DNA of 64,000 bases from Verrucomicrobiaceae bacterium. GTDB taxonomy: Bacteria; Verrucomicrobiota; Verrucomicrobiia; Verrucomicrobiales; Verrucomicrobiaceae. The notes beneath the pieces were generated by a model. It did no database searches. It was not told the DNA's origin and saw only the letters and a program-made list of their open reading frames with translations. This document shows positions 59,301 through 64,000 of the stretch, piece by piece. A program made the position numbers and the translations under genes. The DNA is taken from the NCBI GenBank assembly GCA_947466075.1, contig CANIBP010000002.1, forward strand, positions 124,001 through 188,000, written 5' to 3'. Each line of letters opens with the position of its first letter. Within the stretch, counting starts at the first letter, position 1.

Positions 59301-61928
59301 ATGACCGATGAGCTTCAAGCGCTGCGCTTCACCGCCGGAAAGCGTGTTGAGCGGCTGCCCGAGCTTCAAGTAGCCAAGGCCGGCCTCGTTGAGCATCTGA
59401 AGCTGCACCACGATCTGCGCGGCTTTCTTTGACGACTCAAACAACGAACTGCTGAACCACGCCACCGACTCCTCGGCAGTCAAACCGAGCACATCGTGAA
59501 TGCTTCTGCCATGCAGCAAGATTTTCAGCGCATGCGGCTGATAGCGACGGCCTTCGCACTCGGGGCAGGTCACATAGAGATCGCTGAGGAACTGCATCTC
59601 GATCTTCTCGTAGCCATTCCCCGCGCAACGCTCGCAGCGGCCTTCGCCGGAATTGAAGCTGAAGAAGCCCGGCATGATGCCCTGCGTCTTCGCATCTTCG
59701 GTTTCGGAGAACAGCGTGCGGATGTGATCAAACGCGCCGAGAAACACCGCCGGTGTGGAGCGCGGCGTGCGTGCCAGCGGTGATTGATCCACCATCACCA
59801 CCTCGCGCAGATCTTCGTGCCCCGTGATCTTGCTCACGCGGCCCGGTTCCTCCTCGCAGACTTCTCCACGCAGCTTTTGCAGATTCCGGTAGAGCACATC
59901 ATGCACCAGCGTCGATTTGCCCGAGCCGCTGACACCCGTGACGCAGCAAAACAAGCCGAGCGGAATGTCCACATCGAGCTTCTTGAGGTTGTTTTGGCGT
60001 GCGCCGTGGATCGAAAGAGTTCCAGGTTTCAGGTTTGAAGTTTCAAGTTGGCGCTTGCCTGCGCCCTTGAGTGTTTCGATTGGCGAACTTGAGACTTGAG
60101 ACTTGAAACTTGAAACCGGTCTCCGTTCCTTCGGCACCGGCACCGATTTCCTCCCAAACAAATAATCTCCCGTCAGCGAACCCACCTTCGCACTCAACTT
60201 CGACAGCGGTCCGCTAAATACCAACTCACCGCCTTTGTCACCACGCCCAGGGCCGATGTCGATGACGTTGTCGGCGCTGCGCATCACGGCTTCTTCGTGT
60301 TCGACGACGAGCAACGTGTTGCCCTTGTCGCGCAGGCCTTCCATGACGCCGATGAGGCGGCCGATGTCACGCGGGTGCAGGCCGATGCTCGGTTCATCGA
60401 GCACGAACAGCGTGTTCACCAACGAAGCGCCGAGGCAGGTCGTGAGATTCACGCGCTGAAGCTCGCCGCCGCTCAAGGTGCGTGTTTGGCGATCCAAGTT
60501 CAAATAACCGAGGCCCGCACGATCCATGTAGCTGATGCGGCTGGCGATTTCGTCGCGCAGCATTGCGGCAGCGTGATCGCCATCTTTGAGCGGCCAGGAT
60601 TGCACCAGAGGATGCAGATCGCTCACCGGCAGACGCCACAGATCGGCCAGCGTGTGCTCGCCGATGCGGAAGCTGTGCGCCTCTTTCTTCAAACGACCAC
60701 CGCCGCAGTCCATGCACTCCGTGTAGGCGCGGTAGCGGCTCAAGAAGACGCGGACATGCATCTTGTAGCTGCGCGACTCCTGCCACTTGAAGAACCCGCG
60801 CACGCCATACCATTCACCTCGATTGTAGGCGACTTCAGGATCATCATTCGTGCCTTCGATGAGCCATTTGCGATCCGCATCGCTGTAGTCTTCAAACGGC
60901 TTGTGAATATCGACGCCACGCTTCCGTGCCGCACGTTCGAGATCGAGCTGCGACTCGCCATAGGTGCTGCCTTGAAACGGACGCACCAGACCTTGATTGA
61001 TGTTCAGTGACTCATCTGGAATCGCCTTGCCCATGTCGAGTCCGAGCGTGCGGCCAAAGCCACGGCAGGTCGGACACGCGCCGATGGGTGAATTGAAGCT
61101 GAACAAACCCGGCGTCGGTGCTGGCAGCGTGATGCCGCAGTCCGCGCAGCTCCAGTCGGTGGAGAAATGCCGGATCTCATCGTCTATGTTTGTCGCCACC
61201 TTTCCTTTGCCGAATCGTATCGCCGCTTCGACGGCTTCGCTGATGCGTGCGCGTTGTTTTGCTTCGAGCGTGACGCGATCCTGCACCACCATCACTTGCG
61301 CTGGCAGCTTGCGCTCGGTGATTTCATCGAGCCGCACGATCTGGCCATACAGCCAGATGCGCACAAAGCCCTGCGCTTGCAGGAAGGCCGCGAAATCAGC
61401 CGACGCTGTGTCCTTTGGCACCGCTACGGGAAAGAGAATGAGCGCCTGCTTGCCCGCGTGGCCGTGCAGCAGCGTGTGCAGGATGCTCTCCGACGTTTCC
61501 GGCTTCACCGCCTGTTTGCAAGACGGACACGTCGCCGAAGCGAGGCGCGGGAACAGCATCTTGAGGTAATCGTTGATCTCCGTGATCGTGCCGACGGTGG
61601 AGCGCGTGCTGCGCATGTTGTTCACCTGCTCGATGGCGATGGCCGGCGGGATGCCCTCAATCGAATCCACCTGCGGCTTGTCCATGCGCTCGAAAAACTG
61701 CCGCGTGTAAGGCGAAAACGTCTCCACATACCGCCGCTGGCCCTCCGCATAGATCGTATCAAACGCCAACGACGATTTCCCCGAGCCGCTCGGCCCCGTG
61801 ATGACATTTAGCTTCCCCAGCGGCAGATCGAGATCGATGCCTTTGAGATTATTCTGCCGCGCTCCGCGAATGCGGATGACGTCATCAGAGATGGAGCGGC
61901 GGGCAGTTTTTTTCAGGACACGAGACAT
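56304..61928 (-). CDS. uvrA: Fused double-length excinuclease ABC subunit A
   Basis: UvrA, the damage-recognition ATPase of nucleotide excision repair, in a tandem-fused form of 1874 residues, about twice the usual 940. Four P-loops: GPSGSGKS near residue 45, GVSGSGKS near 665, GLSGSGKS near 1035 and GVSGSGKS near 1590. Four ABC signatures (LSGGELQR, then LSGGEAQR three times). Zinc cysteines (CPSCKQ, CERCAG/CPECEG, CPKCAV, CETCGG/CETCNG) are present in both halves. So two complete UvrA chains, normally a dimer, are one polypeptide. Halves join near residues 980-1005. Chlamydiae have the same long form. Two repeat elements are translated as linkers. Confidence 0.95.
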   Translation of the reverse strand: MSRVLKKTARRSISDDVIRIRGARQNNLKGIDLDLPLGKLNVITGPSGSGKSSLAFDTIYAEGQRRYVETFSPYTRQFFERMDKPQVDSIEGIPPAIAIEQVNNMRSTRSTVGTITEINDYLKMLFPRLASATCPSCKQAVKPETSESILHTLLHGHAGKQALILFPVAVPKDTASADFAAFLQAQGFVRIWLYGQIVRLDEITERKLPAQVMVVQDRVTLEAKQRARISEAVEAAIRFGKGKVATNIDDEIRHFSTDWSCADCGITLPAPTPGLFSFNSPIGACPTCRGFGRTLGLDMGKAIPDESLNINQGLVRPFQGSTYGESQLDLERAARKRGVDIHKPFEDYSDADRKWLIEGTNDDPEVAYNRGEWYGVRGFFKWQESRSYKMHVRVFLSRYRAYTECMDCGGGRLKKEAHSFRIGEHTLADLWRLPVSDLHPLVQSWPLKDGDHAAAMLRDEIASRISYMDRAGLGYLNLDRQTRTLSGGELQRVNLTTCLGASLVNTLFVLDEPSIGLHPRDIGRLIGVMEGLRDKGNTLLVVEHEEAVMRSADNVIDIGPGRGDKGGELVFSGPLSKLSAKVGSLTGDYLFGRKSVPVPKERRPVSSFKSQVSSSPIETLKGAGKRQLETSNLKPGTLSIHGARQNNLKKLDVDIPLGLFCCVTGVSGSGKSTLVHDVLYRNLQKLRGEVCEEEPGRVSKITGHEDLREVVMVDQSPLARTPRSTPAVFLGAFDHIRTLFSETEDAKTQGIMPGFFSFNSGEGRCERCAGNGYEKIEMQFLSDLYVTCPECEGRRYQPHALKILLHGRSIHDVLGLTAEESVAWFSSSLFESSKKAAQIVVQLQMLNEAGLGYLKLGQPLNTLSGGEAQRLKLIGHLIENPTDPKAKQGSGSLLLLDEPTTGLHFDDIALLVKLLQRLVNEGHSLLVIEHNLEVIKCADWVIDLGPEGGAAGGALVIAGTPEEVAKCEASHTGQYLKQVLGVARLSKVEFERPKARASTLESRATTNMISIRGAREHNLKNISLDIPRDEFVVVTGLSGSGKSSLAFDLIFAEGQRRFLDSMSVYARTFVEQMEKPEVDLITGVPPTVAIEQRISRGGGKSTVATVTESYHFLRLLFAKLGTQYCPKCAVPVKKQSAQSILNAVMKQASKGPLHLLAPLIKARKGFHNEVAYHAQRHGIETLLVDGEFRETLGFQRLERFKEHNIDAVIAKVTKADSDEKLRPLVEAAIKMGKGTIKLRLADKSTSVLSTEMSCPSCGLSFEELDPRLFSFNSPHGWCKDCRGFGVVGRKIDLSDRQPDVSVLEAEMEEERRFNSEDEEDAPRQTCTSCQGSRINEIGRAVQLQGSTIQDFTSLTAGDADKLMGKLKFAGTEAIIARDIVKEIEQRLKFMQEVGLGYLQLNRSADTLSGGEAQRIRLSAQLGSNLRGVLYVLDEPTIGLHPRDNEKLLDTLSALRDKGNSLLVVEHDDETMRRADTILDLGPGAGKFGGEVIAQGTLAHLLKNKRSVTGQSLNKPLKHPSRGERRALPALKSKDGWLRVTGATANNLKNVDVAIPLGRLTVLTGVSGSGKSSLMHGALSPAVREKISKSKAKIVHAWKSITGFENLQTVHEVDQSPIGKTSRSCPATYVGIWDDIRKLFAQVPLARTRGYSSGRFSFNTEGGRCETCGGNGEIKVEMAFLPTTRVHCETCNGLRFNAATLEVEYNSKHIGEVLRMSITEAAEFFAPVQKIARPLKLLADTGLGYLQLGQPSPTLSGGEAQRIKLVTELRSGDGRTIKEQLKGITKAGKRNLYLIEEPTIGLHIQDVAKLIDVLHRLVDEGHTVVVIEHHPDVYAEADYLIDIGPEAGAEGGRVVAAGTPEQVKKCKESRTARFL
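58915..58985. repeat. Composite palindrome in uvrA inter-half linker
   Basis: GTAGCTCGACT (58915-58925) is the exact reverse complement of AGTCGAGCTAC (58975-58985). Inside are two smaller hairpins: CTCGACTCT-CC-AGAGTCGAG (58919-58938) and CTCGACTTT-GG-AAAGTCGAG (58962-58981). The 71-base block reads through in frame as the linker between the two UvrA halves. The structure is like the REP/BIME repeats found in intergenic DNA. Confidence 0.8.
60021..60120. repeat. TTTCAAGTT/AACTTGAAAC repeat in the first uvrA half
   Basis: A low-complexity block of alternating TTTCAAGTT-type and ACTTGAGACTTGAAAC-type words. GTTTCAAGTT (60040-60049) pairs with AACTTGAAAC (60107-60116), and the right arm repeats a short ACTTGA unit four times. 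It is translated in frame as part of residues about 602-636 ([14 protein letters not shown] and [11 protein letters not shown]). Confidence 0.7.
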
Positions 61929-61997
61929 GGGGAGCGCGAGAGTAGCGATACGCCCCGAAGTGGCAAACGGGCGCTCAAGGTCGCGAAAAGAATGCGT

Positions 61998-62304
61998 TCA
62001 TCCAGTTGGCAGACGGTCACGAATCTCACCCCAGAGAGACTCAGGATCACGCCGCATGTCTACGACACCAATGACCACGATGCCGCGTGGTTCAGGTACA
62101 TAGAATAAGGCCAGATGGCGGCGGCGTAAAATCAGTCGGCGCACAGGACGACGCCATTTGAGGGAAGCAAAGAAGGAGCACCGTGGCTTTTTCAGCCAGG
62201 GTGAGCAATTCCAGACCTTTACCTTCCTCTTGGTCCTCCGCCTCGGCATAGAAACGCTGCATGTCGGCCTCAGCGGCCCACGTCCACACGATCTCGCGTT
62301 TCAT
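61998..62304 (-). pseudogene. RelE/ParE-like toxin, frameshifted
   Basis: The start reads MKREIVWTWAAEADMQRFYA and on to ATVLLLCFPQ, then leaves frame. With one T removed from TTT at 62157-62159 (one A on the coding strand), it continues WRRPVRRLILRRRHLALFYV, then PEPRGIVVIGVVDMRRDPES and a stop at 61998. This is the pattern of ParE-type ribosome- or gyrase-acting toxins (FP..GRPVRRL, LFYVPEPRGI, RRDP). The start ATG overlaps the stop of the antitoxin (ATGA). The extra base could be an inactivating mutation or an error in the sequence. Confidence 0.8.
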
Positions 62305-62519
62305 GCACGGGAGGCAAGGATGCGGGCCTTCACGTCGCTCCAGGGGGAAACGCGGTCAGGGTGCTGGCGGTATTCTTGCCAACGCTGCTCGACGAATTCG
62401 GCCAGCGCTGGACTCTCAGCGGGCGAATCATCCATCACATCCTGCCAAAGCTCAGCCATGAGGGTCATCTTGTCCTCATCAGGCAGTTGTGCGATTCCTG
62501 GAAAGTGTTCGGCGATCAT
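62301..62519 (-). CDS. Antitoxin-like protein (putative addiction module component)
   Basis: A 72-residue protein of the TIGR02574/addiction-module type: IAQLPDEDKMTLMAELWQDV and the C-terminal end with RWQEYRQHPDRVSPWSDVKA are the pattern of small antitoxins paired with ParE-like toxins. It is upstream of, and overlaps by 4 bases with, the toxin gene. If the toxin frame is truly broken, it may be a solitary antitoxin. Confidence 0.82.
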   Translation of the reverse strand: MIAEHFPGIAQLPDEDKMTLMAELWQDVMDDSPAESPALAEFVEQRWQEYRQHPDRVSPWSDVKARILASRA

Positions 62520-62576
62520 GCGCAGAGATTAAGATGCCGTGAGCGAGGCGTCAATCGGATGATCAAGCGTGTGGCA

Positions 62577-63512
62577 TCACTCGCCTTCGGCGAAGTAGTC
62601 CGAGTCGATGCGCTTCACCTCATAGACTTGAGCAACTGAGACGCCGACGTTGTGGTCGATCATGAGTTCGGCGAGTTCGTCACCGTCGATGAGGACGATC
62701 TTGCTGTTGCTGACGTTCTTGGCGAATTCGACGGCCTCCTTGGTGAAGGTGGAGGTAGTGATGAAGATGCCTTTGGTGGCCTTGTTGCCAGCGAGAGCAC
62801 CGGCGAACTGCTGCACATCCGGTCTGCCGACAGTCTTGTCGAGCCAGCGCTTCGCCTGAACGTAGATGGCAGCGAGACCGAGTTTGTCCTCTTTGATGAT
62901 GCCGTCGATGCCGCCATCGCCCGATTTGCCGACAACCTGTGCGGCATCCCGCAACGAACCGCCGTAGCCCATTTTGACGAGCAGTTCGATGACGAGTCGC
63001 TCGAAGAATGCTGGCGTGCATTTGCGGATTAACTGAACCAGATCGGCTCTGACCGCGCTACGCATGAGTTGATGAGCAGATTCAAGGCGTTCGAGTGGCG
63101 CTGTTCCACTATCCTCATTGTCATCTTCGGTTTTGCCGTTTGATGCATCTGAATCTCGCCGCTTGTCACGGACAAAAAGCCGGTGCTCCTCGAACTGCCG
63201 AAGGATCTTCAGATCAATGCGGTCTTTGTATTGAGCGAGAAGCGTCTTGCCTCGTTCAGTGATGGAATATCGGCCACGCTCCGGGGTAGCAAGCGCGAGC
63301 GCTTTGCGCAAATGAACGATGGCCCAGGCGACTCGGTTGATGAGAGTGCTCTCTTTGGCGCTCGGAGTCAGTTCTGCCAGATCAGCTTCAGTCAGCTTGA
63401 ATTCCTGAATCACAGTTTCGCGCATATCCGAAGAACCGATCGTGCCGGGTTCTGCAAGAGCGGCTCGTCGCAGCACTGGCAGCATCATGGATTGGAAGTC
63501 TGGGACAGGCAT
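62577..63512 (-). CDS. mrr: Mrr-family restriction endonuclease
   Basis: A 311-residue Mrr-type enzyme, a type IV restriction nuclease that cuts modified DNA. An N-terminal winged-helix domain (VLRRAALAEPGTIGSSDMRE, then STLINRVAWAIVHLRKALAL) is followed by the PD-(D/E)xK nuclease core: FFERLVIELLVKMGYGG, the catalytic GDGGIDGIIKEDKLG and YVQAKRW (ExK/QxK form). It lies about 60 bases from the toxin-antitoxin pair, a common arrangement in defence regions, and upstream of a thioredoxin-domain protein end. Specificity unknown. Confidence 0.93.
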   Translation of the reverse strand: MPVPDFQSMMLPVLRRAALAEPGTIGSSDMRETVIQEFKLTEADLAELTPSAKESTLINRVAWAIVHLRKALALATPERGRYSITERGKTLLAQYKDRIDLKILRQFEEHRLFVRDKRRDSDASNGKTEDDNEDSGTAPLERLESAHQLMRSAVRADLVQLIRKCTPAFFERLVIELLVKMGYGGSLRDAAQVVGKSGDGGIDGIIKEDKLGLAAIYVQAKRWLDKTVGRPDVQQFAGALAGNKATKGIFITTSTFTKEAVEFAKNVSNSKIVLIDGDELAELMIDHNVGVSVAQVYEVKRIDSDYFAEGE

Positions 63513-63574
63513 GGTTCTTGATTAACGCATGCCTGTCAGGAATGCCAAGTTTGAAACGGCGTCATCCCGACTGG

Positions 63575-64000
63575 TCACTTCCCCATCACTTTCTCCAACT
63601 CCTCCACCGTCGTCACGGGAGCCTGGCAGGTGAAGTTTTGGCAGACGTAGGCGGCGGGTTGGCCTGCGACGGGTTTCATGCCGGCGAGGGCTTCGTTGTG
63701 AGTGGCGAGCCATGCTTGGGCTTCGCTGCCATCGGCGTGGAGGAGGGCGGCGTTGGGTAAAAACTGGCGGCGGAGGTGTTGGGTGAGCTTTTGGAATTCA
63801 GGCGCGGCTTTGTCTCCGGCGAGGACGATTTGCTGTTTGCCGCGATGGTGCAGGTCGAAGGCAATGGCCATGACGGGCACGGAGGACGGGCTGCTTTGCA
63901 GCGTGGAGCCGAAGAGGGCGAAGATTTTCTCGGCCTGTTGCTTCCAGGTGTCTTGGGCGAGCAGGGCGCTGAGGCGCACGAGGTTGAGAGAGGCCAGAGA
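63575..64000 (-). CDS. YyaL/DUF255-type thioredoxin-domain protein, 3' end
   Basis: Only the last 140 or so residues are visible; the gene runs past the window end. The visible part matches the C-terminal helical barrel of the YyaL/spermatogenesis-associated-20 family (about 690 residues in full): LNLVRLSALLAQDTWKQQAE, IFALFGSTLQSSPSSVPVMA and the conserved end AYVCQNFTCQAPVTT. The N-terminal thioredoxin-like DUF255 part must be to the right. Function unknown. Confidence 0.85.
   Translation of the reverse strand, partial: SLASLNLVRLSALLAQDTWKQQAEKIFALFGSTLQSSPSSVPVMAIAFDLHHRGKQQIVLAGDKAAPEFQKLTQHLRRQFLPNAALLHADGSEAQAWLATHNEALAGMKPVAGQPAAYVCQNFTCQAPVTTVEELEKVMGK

Noticed and set aside
1..64000. 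CRISPR arrays, rRNA operon, prophage
   Set aside because: No regularly spaced direct repeats of 25-40 bases, no rRNA segments and no phage structural genes were seen in the window.

Overview
The window looks like chromosomal DNA from a Verrucomicrobia-type (PVC group) bacterium, probably near Verrucomicrobiaceae/Prosthecobacter. This is an inference from gene content: a double-length fused UvrA as known in Chlamydiae and relatives, many secreted or lipoprotein genes of unknown family, heme-c plus sorbosone-dehydrogenase-like secreted proteins, Gfo/Idh and sugar isomerase genes, and weak Shine-Dalgarno signals. Base composition is moderately G+C rich and coding density is high. There is no rRNA operon, CRISPR array or prophage.

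Layout. 1-11.5 kb: 3' end of bioB, a small membrane protein, purine nucleoside phosphorylase, a YebC-family regulator, two large convergent secreted proteins of unknown function, a multi-PAS histidine kinase and rlmH. 11.6-20.4 kb: a lipoprotein with a duplicated motif, an mlaE-mlaF-mlaD lipid transport operon, an ECF-like sigma factor divergent from a sensor kinase, ribosomal protein S1 with a structured leader, and a membrane/SRPBCC protein. 20.4-25.1 kb: a TrkA-type potassium channel, a penicillin-binding-fold lipoprotein and a large cytochrome c fusion. 25.1-39.7 kb: a LysR regulator and a sugar isomerase/epimerase; an FeS photolyase neighbourhood (photolyase, broken DUF2805 gene, FAD oxidoreductase, DUF2256, SRPBCC); a fasciclin protein, type II NADH dehydrogenase and two DoxX-like proteins; an ADP-ribosylglycohydrolase; then a Gfo/Idh-DUF993-NHL operon and a decayed GYD gene. 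39.7-41.5 kb: a scar with a defective IS630-type element. 41.5-50.1 kb: mnmG with two parS-like sites, pdhA, holA, TauE-like, DUF456, nitroreductase and GntP genes. 50.2-64 kb: tRNA-His, rnc, a SprT-like gene, serine acetyltransferase, a Ski2-like helicase, fused uvrA, a broken toxin-antitoxin pair, an Mrr-type restriction gene and the 3' end of a YyaL-type gene.

The most interesting signal is a 41-nt element (36 of 41 identical, with a 24-nt perfect core) that occurs twice. One copy lies between the LysR gene and the sugar isomerase gene (25999-26039). The other lies 9 kb away, just upstream of the Gfo/Idh-DUF993-NHL operon (35117-35157). It suggests one regulator, perhaps the LysR protein itself, controls two separated parts of one sugar-oxidation route. 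Other notable points are the parS sites, one of which is read as protein inside mnmG, and two repeat elements translated as linkers of the fused UvrA. Several genes carry single-base frameshifts or deletions (DUF2805, ParE-like toxin, GYD, IS630 transposase). Those with a single extra base could be sequencing errors rather than real pseudogenes.
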